Source: Parasponia andersonii (Eukaryota > Streptophyta > Magnoliopsida > Rosales > Cannabaceae). Taken from it: a stretch of 64,000 bases of DNA. The stretch lies in NCBI GenBank assembly GCA_002914805.1, contig JXTB01000124.1, positions 823,071 through 887,070 of the forward strand. The letters run 5' to 3'. The position numbers and the translations under genes were made by a program. This document shows positions 32,591-46,650 of this stretch, one piece after another; positions within the stretch are counted from its first letter, which is position 1; every line of letters starts with the position of its first letter. The notes below the pieces were generated by a model, which saw only the letters and a list, made by a program, of their open reading frames with translations, searched no databases and was not told the origin of the DNA.

Positions 32591-35172
32591 TTATGCTTTT
32601 GTTCTTGATTTGAAAACTTACAAAGAAAATTATAGTACATAAAAAAAGGTTGATCAATCAGTGAGAGCAACGATTTAAAAGTTATTTAGTTGAGTTAAAA
32701 GGCTTCATTTCATTTCTTTTCTTTCTTGTTATCCGAGCAAATATTATGAATCTTGGTCAGAAAATCGCCAGGAACATAATATGTGATTCAAAAAATAGTA
32801 TGACTATTAATTTGATAGACATTGCCAAAATACCTTTACAATCTAATATCAGAGATTGAGAATTGAAATTTTCTCACATGATTGGAGATCAGATGGCTGG
32901 AATCATGATCCATTAGTTATAAAGACAGCTTTATGTGAATGTTGTTGGGAAAATTAATTAGGGAACTCTGTCTTTTATGACATTGGACTTTATTCTGGTT
33001 CTTTTTCAAATATGGTTTAAAATATCATGAGCCAGCTTAGCAAATGGAAGAGAAAATGGACAAGTATGTTTGATTGAGTAATGTGGTTTTGAGCAGAATA
33101 AGTTTCTTGGAATCTTTTAATTCAGCACATCGAGTCATTTTGTCCTCATTTATAAAATTGTGAAGAATATTCATAATTGAAGAGATAGACTCGTTGTCAT
33201 GCTAGTATTCTGCGTCAAAATTATTGAATAAACAATAAGAATAATTAAGACTAGTAGTTGAAAGTACATTGATTCCAATTTGTTTTGATCTGAATTAAGA
33301 ACATATGAAACATTTGTTTTTTTGTGGTCAAATTTATAATCTTCTAGAAAGGTGTGTCATGAGAATTCTGCTTACAGCACAAATAGTGTACTGATACAAA
33401 TCAAAAACTTAAAAGCTTGCAGTCAATCATGTTAAATTGNGGCCAACTTAAAAACTTTAGGAAATAAGGCCATGCGCGGCCTTTTTTGAGAAGATTTTGA
33501 AAAATACGGTATGTCATTTTTAAAAAAAAATTTAGTATTGCATTTTTAGAAAATATTATTTTTTAAAAATTATTTTGAGAAAAATATTATTTTTTAAATA
33601 ATTATTAGTTACCAGTGTTTTAACTAGATTACCAATTAACAGTTATGACACATTCTTTTTTTTGTTATTTCTTTTTGTTTCTCTTTGTTTGTATTTTTTA
33701 TTATTTTTCCGATTTCTATAATAGTTAAAATATGCTTGAGAGTAAGGATTAGATTTTGGGAAAATGGACCTTACTAGTAGTAATTTAAACTCAAATGATT
33801 TTTTTAGGAATGATTTAAAAAATAACTTTTCTAATAATGCTATAATGTTGTGTGATTATAAAATCATGACCCTTTTAGAATTAATCAATGTTACAAATTG
33901 CATATGGGGTGTAACACAAGATCACACTGACACTACTAGAATAGTCATTTTTCAAAATATCTATAAAAAGTTATTTTACTCCAAATTACTACTAATGTCA
34001 ATTTAAAACACATGTGGTAATTTTTACCATTTGTTATTTTGTTCTTGGAAAAAGAATTGTTTATTATAGTAATATAGCGATTATTACTTTGTTTCCAATA
34101 AAATAAACTAGTTATTTACATTTTTATGATTAATGGTATCAAGAGTAAGTACATAATAATCAAAAGGAAAAGAGTGAGTACGTAATGAACATTTTAAATA
34201 TTTTTAAAAAAAAAATTACATAAATATATATATATGTTTTCTTTTTTAAAGACCTTAATGTATATGTCTACATGACTACATACGTATATATCATATATGC
34301 ATTTAAAGATCTTAATGTGTATGTCTACATGACTACATAAGTATATATCATGTATGCATTTTGAGTAACGATATTATGATAGGACACTAAAAAAGTAAAA
34401 GTAAAAATTTACGGTACGTGAATTTCAAGCATTAAATATGTAGTCCTATTATTATTATTTTTAAGATAATAAAGTAGTTGAAATGTGGTATAAGTTTTTG
34501 GTTACACTAGCATTCCTCTTGCATAATGTTCTCTCAGTAGTTGTATTTCTAAAAACAGAATCAGGAATTGTCTTCATTGGTGAAGAACGGAACTTTTGTT
34601 ATTGGTTAGTCATGACTCATACCTTCACATATTTTTAGCAAACATAACATAGAAAGTGTGATAAGATTAACTAGTGTAAAATCTGAAAAATCAAATCAAA
34701 AATTAGTGTACGAAGAAGAGATAAGTTTGGCAAATAACATGTTTTTTTTTCAAATATATATTAGAAAAGCTATTTGAAAAAGAATGACCAGACTATTATA
34801 ATCCACATAATTTTTTAGCATTTACTTTTGGTCTTAAAACAAATATATTTTTACTACGAATAGTGTTAGAGATTCTAACTATTATTCTACTCTTTTATGA
34901 AAAAGATTTTTTTTAAAAAGAAAAGCTCTTAAATTATATATTAAAAAACAAAAGGATCAAAAATACTTTTAAATTTTCAAAAACAGATGGAAAAAAAATG
35001 GCACAGCACTAGACTTTTTCTTACTTTTTACCCAGTCATTAGTCTGTTACATATTTTGCTCAAACCCACAAGTCGCACTCACATGCCCCTAACATTTTGT
35101 TTTATCTACTCTTTAAAAAAAAAAAAATAGTAGTAATGGATAAAGAAACCAGTCCTTTATTAATGCAGACCC
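32591..35172. other. AT-rich intergenic region upstream of the SWEET gene
   Basis: No gene is supported. It contains one undetermined base (33440) and a 57-bp tandem duplication starting at about 34254 and 34311 (CTTAATGTRTATGTCTACAT). The 80-codon frame at 33764-34006 has no domain features. Confidence 0.5.
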
Positions 35173-35180
35173 TATAAATA
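35173..35180 (+). promoter_or_regulatory. TATA box of the SWEET gene
   Basis: TATAAATA lies 84-91 bp upstream of the ATG at 35264, leaving room for a leader of about 50-60 bp. Confidence 0.6.
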
Positions 35181-35263
35181 AAGCTTTTCTCACTGCACAC
35201 TCAATTAGTTCTCTATTATATATATACTAACGTTTCTTTCACTTTTCTTTTCCCCTATAAACA

Positions 35264-36603
35264 ATGGTTGATACAGGGGCAATAAGAACCGTCGTAGGAA
35301 TTATTGGTCAGTATCTCTACTTTCTCTTTTCTATATAATTTTCTGTCATATAAAACCATTCATTTATCAATTTATCAAGCTTAATTTTTCTCAATAATTA
35401 TTTTGTCTTTTTTTTGGGCAGGAAATGTTATATCTTTCGGTTTATTTACCTCACCAATGTAATCTTGTCACACTCTTTTTCTCTCTATGAATTCGTACTA
35501 TATTTATAAATAAATAAAAAAAAAATCTATTTATATGAAAAAATAATTTACATAAGGTATGTGACAATTATATATATGCAGACCAACCTTTGTGAAAATA
35601 TGCAAATTAAGAGCAGTAGAGGATTTCAAGCCGGATCCGTACGTAGCAACTTTGCTCAGTTGTGCATTATGGTCCTTCTACGGCCTACCAGTGGTCCGTC
35701 CGGACAGCATTCTTGTCACCACGATCAACGGTATCGGATTCTTCATCGAACTCACCTACGTTAGCATCTTCTTCGTATTCTCTTCTTGGCCAAATCGTGT
35801 AAGCTTCACCGAATTGATATACAAATTTGATTTGTTCGAGCTTATTTGGTAACATTTTTTAAAGTATGAACAAATGTACGTACTAACTATATATGTTTTT
35901 TCAACATTTTTTTTCACTTATTTACAGAAAAAGATCATCATTGCTGTAGTGATTGAAACTATCTTCTTTCTTATTATCGTCTTCATCACCCTCCAATTTC
36001 TCCATACCACCAAGGATCGATCTCTTATTGTTGGACTGCTTTGTATAATCTTCAACATCATCATGTACACTTCACCATTGACTGTCATGGTATGCACATG
36101 TTACATATATACATATACATATACATATATAAGTATATCTCTGATTAATCATTGATCTAGCTCTTTGAATTTTCTTTTTTTTTTTCCATTTTTTAACAAT
36201 TTATTTCCTTTTTGAATTAATATGTTATTTTGCAGCGTATGGTGATCAGGACAAAGAGTGTGAAATACATGCCATTCTATCTATCACTTGCTAACTTCTG
36301 CAATGGAATCGTCTGGGTTATCTTTGCTCTCCTTAAATTTGACCCCTATGTTTTGGTAATTAATTAACTTCTCTCTGACATTAAATTAATTTTTGTTTCT
36401 CTTCTTTCTTTTTTTTTTTTGTTGCTTAAATTAATTACTTTTAATCTGTGACACTAATTCAGCTAACTGCTATAGACTAATTCCTTGTCCAAAAAATTAT
36501 TCATCTAGATATAAGCCGAATAATATTGATTAAATGTGCAAAAAAAAATTCTTAAAATTCATTAGTAATCACGACTACCTTTACTATTAAGGATATGTGC
36601 GTG

Positions 36604-36679
<76 letters not shown>

Positions 36680-36864
36680 ATCATATTAATACATACTAAC
36701 ATTAGGTGTTGAATATTAATGATTGATTTTGGCAGATTCCAAATGGTTTGGGGGCCTTGTCTGGGTTAGTGCAGCTGATCCTATATGCCACGTACTACAG
36801 GACGACCCAGTGGGATAGTGATGATCGCAAGTCTAGCTCCGAAGTCCAACTCACGGACGTTTAG
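35264..36864 (+). CDS. SWEET sugar transporter, clade II / SWEET5-like
   Basis: Exons 35264-35306, 35422-35458, 35582-35798, 35928-36089, 36236-36355 and 36736-36864 join in phase to 235 codons plus TAG, the usual six-exon SWEET layout and length. Both MtN3/saliva triple-helix domains are present: the first about residues 10-95 ([18 protein letters not shown], then [19 protein letters not shown]), the second about residues 130-215 ([16 protein letters not shown], then [20 protein letters not shown]). They form a seven-helix facilitator that moves sugars down their gradient across the plasma or vacuolar membrane. Conserved prolines and the DPY and IPN motifs are kept. The sequence is closest in feel to SWEET5 and its clade II relatives, which carry mainly hexoses; clade is inferred. 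Intron 5 holds a long TA/GA microsatellite. Confidence 0.95.
36608..36676. repeat. (TA)n(GA)n microsatellite in SWEET intron 5
   Basis: About 17 TA units run directly into about 17 GA units, some 60 bp upstream of the exon 6 acceptor. Confidence 0.95.
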
Positions 36865-37944
36865 AATGATAAGTGTGACGCACTTCTATTAATGCATCTC
36901 TTTTTGCCTGCTTTTTTCTCCCTTCTTCTTCTTCTTCTTCTTCTTCTTCTTCTTCTTCCTTTTTAAAAAAAAAAAACAAAACAAAACAAAAAAAAAAAAC
37001 AAAGATTAAAAAAAAATGGGAGGAATCCCATCACCAAAAGATTAAGATTTTGCACCACCACTCGGCATTAATGTCTCTCACTGCTATTGTAAGATAATGT
37101 CTTCTTATTTCTTTTCTTTTAGTTATTTATTTTTATTTTTTTGGAGGGCAACGTCATAAATTGAGCTACTAGAGTTGATGTCCCAAGTTCAATATTTATG
37201 CATCTTAATTGGCTTTTAAGAGGTTTTTCATGACACAATTTGCTAATTCAAAATTTGTTGTTTGGAGTGAATTATACTATATTTTGTTCATAAGTTTTAT
37301 AATTTAGCAGATGGAGTGTAGTTACCGATGAGGCTGAGCTTGCAACCACAAAATTACAAAATCAGAAATTAGGAGACAAGTTGTATTCCATGATACATAT
37401 AAAGTAATGCCTCACCATGTAGCTTAAGCTTATTGAGTAAGGCAGTGAGTAGCAGAATTTAATGTTTGATACAAGCGTAAATAAAAGTTTAGCAAGCCCT
37501 AAACAAATCAATATTACATAAAATTCCATAACAGTGGTCTTTACACCTTTTAAGGTGCTTGCCCCATGTATCAAATCAACAAGGCAAAAGAATTTACCAG
37601 TATGTAAGGCCACGTCCTAAGAGTTAAGAGAAGTGGTATAGCCAACTTAATTACAACAACAGTATTATTTATAGTATATGATGGGAGATCTTACAAAAGA
37701 GGTGGTTGAGAACCCCCCCCCCCCCCCCAAAAAAAAAAAAAGAACTAACAAAAGCTTTACATCCTCAGAAAAAGCGAGATGTATTTCTTTCAACGTATTC
37801 CCAGCAGCAATCTTCACCTCCTGTTTTTGTTTTTGATATCCCAAATTCTAATCTTTGTCGTCATAAATACAGAATGGATCAGAATCTCTCGGATCCTAAG
37901 AATAATCATACCCCAATTGTTCATCTGATTGAAAGTAGGAAAAC
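36865..37944. other. Intergenic region between the SWEET and kinase genes
   Basis: The genes are convergent. The SWEET 3' UTR contains a (CTT)n run (about 36924-36958). A run of 16 C followed by 13 A lies at 37713-37741. No further gene is seen. Confidence 0.55.
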
Positions 37945-40900
37945 TCAAGGCCCTCGATATTTGCGGAAGCAGAGACAGCCCTGAGGCTGGTCGCCGGGGA
38001 TCATACCACCACCTTTTGATGTGTCAATTGCCTCCAACATTGAAACCACTTCATCCATCTCCGGCCGCTTGTCAGGGTTGGCATCCCAGCATCGCTTCAT
38101 TACATTCGCTAGGGAACTTGGACAACATCTTGGTATCTCTGGTCTTAGATTCTACAAATTCAAGATTACGAAGAAATTCGTCATTAAAAAAACTCTCTTC
38201 TAAGAGACTCGAGGTTGAGAAAAGGAGGAGAAAGTTCACCTGTCGGACTACAGCGGAAGTAACTTCTGAGAAACTAAGATCGGGATATGGCATGTCACAG
38301 CAGTATATCTCCCATAGACAGATACCAAAACTGTAAACATCACACTTCCGGTTATATGGATTGCCATTGAGAACCTGTAACCACCGGTTTAAAAAGTCAC
38401 TGAACATTCATTTTAATAATTTGAATCTTAGCGAATAGGTCATAGCACAAACATTAGGATCATTAGTTTATTGTTGAGCATTTCTTAGTTATATAACAGG
38501 GGCTTCAAACTAAGAGAACAAGATAAAGGTACTTTAAGAACACCAAAAAAGTCATCGACATCGTAAAGTACAGGATTTATGCTGGTAATAGTGCCTCGGG
38601 GGAGGAGGGGGGGGCAGGAAAAGTCGAACTAAACAGCTAACACCAGAAAAAATAAAGAAACTCTCTTTTTTGTCACCAGATAGACGAAATACCTCAGGAG
38701 CCATGTAACCAAGTGTCCCAGTCTCCCCCGTCATGTCATTAGGATTTGAAGCCTCAACACGAGCAACCCCAAAATCCGCTATTTTTATCGTGCGCGTCTT
38801 GTCCAAAAGCATGTTCTCTGTCTTTACATCTCTGTGAACAATCTTCTGTGAGTGAAGGTAACTCAATCTGCAAAACAGTCCATGATCTTCTAAGTATTTT
38901 GCTTGACAAGATCACAACCCACACTTCATTATTTAAGTGCCAAACCACAATGCTTAAGTATAGGGAAACAAATATATAAGGACAGAAAGAGCTAAAGAAA
39001 CAAGAAATACCCTCTAGCAAGATCCAGAGCCAGCTGGTGGACAACCTTAAAGGCTAGCTTTCTTCTTCTGTTCTTAATAAGGAAAGACTTCAGAGCACCT
39101 CCGGCAAGATATTCCACAACAACACAACAAACATTGTTGGGCATGCCAATTTGACCATTTTCAGTCTGTATATGTAATTCAGATGAACCCACTGTGGCCC
39201 CTATAAACTGGAAAACGATGGACAAGAATATTAAGAATCTACTCGGAGGCAAAAGCAAACAGGAAATGAAGACCAGAATGTTAAGATCTACTCAGACGCA
39301 AAAGTAATAGGAAAAAAATTCTAAATGTGCCTGGCATTCGTGCAAAAGAAATCTCTTTATTCAGGAAAATTAAAAACAGTTATTTTTATGGATACAATAA
39401 TGGTTCTGCATCATGAGTCTATGCTCAACGTCATACTAAGAGGACATGACAAAACTGCACCGAGAATTCTCCTGATAGACTTCCTCTAAAGCATTCTATA
39501 CTTTTTAACTTACTATAAGTCAAAGCAGCTATTCTTCTCTGAATTCTCATTTTTAACAAACAAAAGCTTCCACTCCTAAATGAAATAGATAGCATGAACC
39601 ACAAGGAAACAACAAGTCTAGCGAGTTGTAAAGGTACTACCATATGAAAGCAACATATCAGTTTATGATTACACCATGCCAAATGCTCTGCTAGCTCTAC
39701 AGCATCGACAATACTGTGCTAATCACTCCGCAAAAATCAAAGATATTACAGAAGGGGGTATAAATGCAAAACCCATAAATTGCAAACAGAATGCAGAACA
39801 ACAACAAACAATGATACTGCTATATAGTCGCTTTTACTGTGATTTTGAAGAAAGACCCTTGTAACAAGCTAAAACAACAGAAAGAACATATTACATGGAA
39901 ACACTCTAGTGACATAATATGGATACTGCCTGAGAAATTAGCTCCTAGCCAAATTGAGACAGTAATTCAATACAGTTTCTACTTGTCTACGTGCATGAGC
40001 TAAACACAACACTAAATTCTGACTTTCAATACTTGTTCATGAAGAATGTTATAATCCTTCACTCAATAAAAAATTCGTATATTTCTTTGAAAGTTCACAC
40101 CTTAGTAACATTAGGATGATCAAGTTTATGCCAGACAGCGACTTCTTGTGTAAAAGCTGCTCTTAGTGAAGCAATCTCAGCTTCTGTCCTGTGGCCCTCC
40201 TCACCCCAGTCGAGCAATTTAACTGAGGTTACAAAAGAATCCCAAAAAAGTACTGTTAGTAACTCAGTAACAAAAGCTAACCATTTATCAAATTCTAAAT
40301 CGATAAGAAGAGAAATTTAGATAATATATAAAAAAGAGCCAAAAGGACAGACTTAGTTGGATTGAGATGGTGATGATGAGGCTGATGAAACGGCATATAA
40401 AAATAGTAACTTTAGCCATCATGACATATATATGAAAAAATTTTATACAGCCAAAAGATGGGATCACATGAAAGTTTGTAAATATAAAAACAGTATCTTC
40501 AAAGTTGATGCAAATACAGCAAACTCATCAGGAATCCGTGTAAGAGTCACGGATTCCATAAGAGTGCAATTTAACACAAGTCAGTCACCAAAGCCTCCAA
40601 AAAAATCAACTTAGATATAAATCTAGAGTTTAGCTAGAGTAATTAAAAAATATATCTTTCTCCCGAAAAATAGAGATTAAAAGAAAATTAAACTACGTAC
40701 TTGTAACATCATATATGATTTTGCCCGCTGAGCCATAGAAGGGCCATGACTAATGGAAGATGAATCCTAATGTCCACCTAATTCAATATTGGACTACTTG
40801 CAAGTTGCAAGGCATCATCAAAATCAATCTCAATTGCCCACATCAACTAAACTCATAATAATCTTTTAACAATCACTTACAACCAAAATCAAATTCATAT

Positions 40901-41631
40901 CCATAAACCATATAGTAATTCTGAAAAAACGCCAAAAATTAAGAAATGGGTAACTGGACATCCAGAAAAATATATAGCAAAATGGGTTTTTTTTCCTTTT
41001 TTAATTTAAAAATATTATATATATATTTATAACTTGCCAATCCAATAGGTATTTTTCTTTTTTTCTTTATTTATTGGTAGATATTTTTTTTTAATAGTTG
41101 GATCACCGTCTAATAGGATTCAATGACTATAATAAAGTAATCTTTATTATGTTTTTTTTTTCTTATTTTTTACAATAAAAATAAAAGAAATGTGCCTACC
41201 AAATTTTCATTAACGCCAAATTAATAAGTAAGTAAAAAAAAAAATAACCATTGGATTGGTGCCCATATTTTATATTTATATATCTCAAAGGTAGGAAACC
41301 AACCGGCGACATCTTGACCGTCGTAGACAGCTCGATGAACGGTGCTAAAAGTGCCACGTGCAATGACGGACTTGATGAGCAGCTTAGAGGGATCAATCTC
41401 CCAGTCGTGTCTCTGCTTGAAGGGACTAAACACAGACTTCCCGGCGCCGGCGCCGGTTCCGGCGGAAATGGTGGTGGTTGTGGTAGTGGCGGTGGGTAGA
41501 TTGAGTTCTTCATCTTTGGTCTTGTTCTTCTCCATAGTCCAAACCCTGTTGAGATGCCTCTCAAGTTGCTCATCCAAGCTCTTGAGATCAATCTGATCTG
41601 CCCTCACAAACCCATCATTGCTTTCCTTCAT
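37945..41631 (-). CDS. Raf-like serine/threonine protein kinase (CBC1/CBC2 type)
   Basis: Exons 41631-41304, 40222-40101, 39207-39011, 38867-38693, 38374-38240 and 38151-37945 join in phase to 387 codons plus TGA. The N-terminal ADQIDLKSLDEQLERHL is typical of this plant C-group Raf subfamily. The kinase domain spans about residues 83-365: glycine loop ARGTFSTVH (about 91-99), lysine 111 (VAVK, split by intron 1), HRDVKTEN (227-234), DFG (247-249) and APE (272-274). All catalytic residues are present. The C-terminal GCLCFRKYRGP has cysteines that could be lipidated. Arabidopsis CBC1/CBC2 act in guard cells, linking blue light and low CO2 to stomatal opening; transfer of that role is inference. 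The ATG at 41631 follows a (GA)n leader with no upstream ATG in frame. Confidence 0.93.
41034..41265. mobile_element. MITE-like element in kinase intron 1 (family copy 1)
   Basis: Ends are GCCAATCCAATAGGTATTTT and, reverse-complemented from the right side, GGGCACCAATCCAATGGTTA, so they are inverted repeats. The interior includes GGATCACCGTCTAATAGGA and CCAAATTTTCATTAACGCCA, which recur in the copies at 57.5-57.9 kb in reverse orientation. Flanks are TA-rich. The right end is 38 bp from the intron 1 splice donor. Confidence 0.75.
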
Positions 41632-42040
41632 TTTCTCTCTCTCTCTCTCTCTCTCTATCAACCCTTTTGGATTCGATGCCTCTCTCCCCCTGAAAAATGA
41701 GAATCACAACTCAGAAGAGAGTTTCTGAACTGGGTTTTCTTCCTTTCCAGCTCTAAATCTAGAATTTCATAGATTGATTGTGAAGGTTTCTAAGCTCTGG
41801 TTCTTAGAAAATTTGGGCTATGGTTTCACTCTTCCGAGTCTCCAATCATCCATGTGGGCACATGGAATTGCCTGCGCACAACGTGTACTTCTGACCCACT
41901 TTGGTCTCCTCCTCTCCTTCCCTCCCTCCTCTTTTCCTATTTATTTACCCCCTTTCTTTTTTATTTTCTCTCTTTTATTCTCTATTTTAAAAGTAATATA
42001 TAGAATTTAATTTACATATCTCTGTACATTATCATTGACT

Positions 42041-42182
42041 TCCCACCAATATTAATACAACTGACTATAATTAATTGTAACTATTCACATATTTAGATCT
42101 GACTTTTAAATTCCCACCAATATTAATACTACTGATTATAATTAATTTTAACTATTCACATATTTATATTTGACTTCTAAAT
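42041..42182. repeat. 71-bp imperfect tandem duplication
   Basis: TCCCACCAATATTAATACAA starts at 42041, and a close copy starts at 42112. Both units continue through a TTCACATATTTA phrase. Confidence 0.8.
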
Positions 42183-45100
42183 TTTATGAAATTGAAATTT
42201 TGTCTAATTTTTTATTACAAGTATAGTCTAATAGTAACCATTCACGTAGAGAGTACTGACCTAACATAACTTACACTCCTAAATAAAGAGAAAAAAAATG
42301 AAAATTCTCTAATTTTGCCTTCATGTAATGCAAGTGCAACCAATAAATAAATGCCACTACATCTAAAATATGATTTAGTCTTAATATTACGTGATATTAA
42401 TTCATATAAATTGGTGACTGAAATTGGACATATATTCTGAAAAAAAAAATGATATATTTGGTATATAATTTGAATTTAAAGTTTATTGCACAAATTTTTT
42501 TGGGGGGAATTATCTTTTGAGCCTTTCCATTTTTAACAAATGGGAAGTTATACTTTCTTTTTTCCAATTAAAGAAAGCGATATTTTCTTTTTGTTATTGC
42601 AAGTCATCTTTTCATTTTTTATTATTTTTTTTATTTTTTATTTTTTCCTTCAAAAAAAGGTCATCTTTTTATTTTTACCGTTATAATAATGCTTCTTCTT
42701 TCAAACTACAATTATTTTAAATTTAAAGAAATAATTGTTTTGCCAATTATAGGAGGTTCAAATTGGAAGCTAAAACCATATTTTAGTGAACCATTACAAA
42801 GTTTAGACACCGTGTGCCTGCAGTGATTGTCCATCTAAAAATATAAATTATTTTATTCAAATTCAACGAAGATAAGTTATTAAAAACTTCTGAAAACACT
42901 AGAGTTTTGAATAGTTACAACTCAAGGGATTGTCTTTGATATTTCATAATAGATGGAATGATCTATTTTGAGCCATCAATTAGTTGAAACTCATTTATAA
43001 CGATTATTATAAGAAGATGTTAAATGGATTATCTCAAACATTTTTTTAGAGTAAGAATCAGTTGGAATCCAATAGATTTGGCATTAGCAATACAATACCA
43101 ATCTTTTTTCCCCCTAACGCTACATACAATCCAATCCAATTTAGGTTTAAAATCCAATAGATTTTAATTGAAATCAATCCTAGGTTTTCACCTTTTTTTT
43201 TCAAATACAATCTAAACATTTAAATTTGGATTTTTTTTTTTTTTTCAGATATCCTAGCTCAACACAACATGTTACAATTGCTCAATGAAAACAAAAATCT
43301 GCCCTAAGGGGAAAAACAAATATAACATGAAAAAGGGTGAAAACAAGATAAACTATGATCATTTATATCGTGTTTAGCAAACACATGCACCTAATTTGTT
43401 TGGTGTAAGTTTTTTGTTTATGGAAGATAATATGTTATTTTATATGTACTAATTCTGATTAATGGCGTTGATCTGGGGAAACTAGGAAAAAACGAAATCA
43501 ATCGAAATCCAATGAACGTTTTTACAATTTCAGATGTACTAGATTTTTAAAGCAAAAAAAGAAAAAAAAATCAATTTAATTATTATGTAGATTTTCTATT
43601 ATAATTTGAATTGGACTGAATTTAATGTTAGTTTATGGTATAGACGAATATATTGTTTTCATATATGATCTAATCTAATCATAGGCAGATAATAATTAAT
43701 TTAAAATTTTGAAAGAAATCAAAAGGACAAAATTATTTTAGTTTCACATGACAATAGTCAAAACTATTGTAATGTACTCGTCAAAACTATCATGGAGAAA
43801 AAATTTGTGCAGTAACTCAACAACTATAGAGAACATCATTAGATATATCTCTTCATAGCTCCTTCAAATTAATATTTACTATTGAAATTGGCAATTTCAA
43901 TTGGTATATTGATAAATTTTTCACAAAAAAATTATATTTGATACAGTAAAAAAAAACATATATAGATCGTATCTTCACGAAAGGGTTATTTGAGAAGTAA
44001 GAATTAAAGCACAATTAGATCGAATTAGGAAATCAAGAAGTAAGAAGAGAATCTAACTAAGAATAAGATGAAAATAAGTTTCTAAAAGAAAAAAGAGCAG
44101 CTAGAGTCTCAGTTCATAACATTTCTTAGTTGGACCTTTCAATCTCAAAGGAGAATTTTGATTAAAACTTACCATAGAACACCAAAAAGAAAAAGTAAGT
44201 AAAATTGTAAATGAAGGATAAAGTTTGATTGGATTGATTGATTTCTAGGTCAATGCTCTTTTGATGATCCTCACAAACCAAACCAAATCAAATCTTATTT
44301 AGATCAATGGAATTATGCGACTTTTAGTCCTTGTTTGGTACTTAATTAGGAAGTCAGAAAGGAGAAACGTATACAAGTTGAAAAGTTATGCCTATTGCTT
44401 AGGTTAAGGGACTCTCTCACGTATAATTGTCCTTGCACCAGAAACTCCACCGACTTTGCTCATCCATAGCCATAGCTTATCGTAGCAACAGAAATATCAC
44501 TAGTCTACTACCATGTCTTCCCTCTCTTTCTCTTTCTCTTTTTTTTTTTTTTTTCTCCACTAGAAAAAAAATGGGGCCATAAGAAAATTCAACAAAATAA
44601 ATGCGATTTATAAGATTCAAAACTAACTTCGGTAATGGGCTTAAGACCGTTAGACGGTTTTGTAGGTTTGTAAAATAACACAAAGATTTTAATTGTTGTA
44701 TCTTAATTGACTACATAAGTTAAAATTGATCGAAATTATTATAGTCACGTCCAAATAAAGTAGTATTCATCACTATTGACATTAAAAAAAAAAAAGCAAC
44801 CATGTCCCCTATATTTCGGCATGGAAATGAATCGTATTGGATTTGCAGCTAAAGCAAAGCCCTTGTATCATAATAAAAGGAGTAGAAAAAAGTCTCTTGT
44901 ACTTGAAGAATAGGCAAGTTTTCACCTTGCATTCTAATATACGTTGAGCCATTTGTGTGTGTCGTTGAAATAAATTTAGGTACCTTTTAGGTACCTTTTT
45001 TGGAACAATAAATTTAGGTACCTTTTTTGTTGTAAGGCACTTAATTTCGTTGAAATAAATTAAATAAATGGGTTTATTTTTCAAGTGTGACTAACGTACC

Positions 45101-46650
45101 CTCATAGGCCTAAAACTATCAGGTTTTTTATATTATATTATATTTTGAACCCAAAGATGCAGTGGGTAATTTAAAAGAACCGAAGAGGTAGCAACAAAAT
45201 TGTTATTCTCAGTGTCGGAAATCGAGGATTCGAATTTGTGTGCTCTTTTAGAGTCTTAAACGTAATGATTTTAATCTGTCAGTCTAATATCTCGTTTTCT
45301 GATTCAGAGTACCATTCTTATCAGTTATTAGGACCTAAGTGAGTTACTCCACCGTCTATTAATAACAATCCGTTTCTTAGGATCTTAAGAAATATTTTTA
45401 AATAAGATTGGAGTTTTTATAATTACACTCATAAAAAATAGGCACATTGGTCGGCACTCTCCTCTTCCTTTTTTATCAAAAAAAAAAAAATAAAATAACA
45501 CTTATTGTCAAAGTTATGAGGTACATTATTTAGATCATATCTCGTGTATGTTATTTTTTTTGTGATTATAATATGACATTATAATTTAGCTGATTATTTG
45601 TTGTTTGGACGATCAATAACTTCATATTTGTATTTGATTCATTTGTAGTGCCTACTTGATTAAGTGAAATTACTATTTTATTACCAAATTACTTTTTTTA
45701 TTTAAAAAAAAAAAAAGAAAAAAAAGTGGAGCATCTATAGTTTTGCAAATAAGATGGTAGCATTCGATTTTTTTTTACCAGTTTGCTTGGAAAAATAATT
45801 AGTCAAGTTGCTAGTCCTAAACAAATGTTGGCTTGTCCAAAAGTTGATATTTTTGGCTTTTTGCCAAATTTGGTTTATTAGTTTAGATAACCAAATAATT
45901 TTATGTTCCCAAAGAAAGTTTGAGACATCAAATATGTGGTCCAGCAGAATATTTGCTTCATATAGATATCAGACTAGACACCTTGAAATCATGCTCACCT
46001 AAAATTTGGCCAAGACCCATTACATGATTATTCCGAAGGACAAAGGTTAGCCATACAAATTGTTCAAAACATTTTTATGTTTCAAAAAGTTTTTATGGGT
46101 TTTTGCCCCCCCTTTTGGTGATGTATATCCACCGACCGTGGTTTTGCTACAAGGATTAGTCAGTACCGCCTTGATTTATAGGAAAATTAGTGTGTTTGAT
46201 TTTGATCCTTTATTTTAAATGCATCTTTTATTGTAATCAACTGATTTATTGAATATCTAATCAATGGATGTAGGGCAGATGAAGGGGGCAAGTGGGGTCT
46301 TGGCCCCCGCTTCACTTTTTTTTTCTAAATTTTATATCTAAAATTTTTATAAATTTCTGATTTGTCCCATTAAACTTATTTTTATTTCAATAATAGCTCC
46401 TATATAAAATATTAATTGACATATTAAATGGAAGACTTATCATTTTATTTCAGTGTTAATGATATTACTCATCTTTTTCAACAACTAAATTATCTAATAC
46501 TTAATGATATCAACATATCTTTCTCATTTTATTCATTTCTCTCATTTCTATTAACATTATAGAAGTTTGTACAATTTTTTTTCAATAATTTTTGTTTTTT
46601 TTTTGTAATTTTTAGAGTGTTTTTATTTTTTTAAAATGCCTAAAGTTAAA

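Noticed and set aside
33764-34006. 80-codon plus-strand frame
   Set aside because: Its AT-rich codon content equals that of the surrounding spacer, and no promoter or domain was seen.
41632-41661. In-frame extension of the kinase through the GA repeat
   Set aside because: There is no ATG in the extension; the first ATG is at 41631 and matches the conserved N-terminus of the family.
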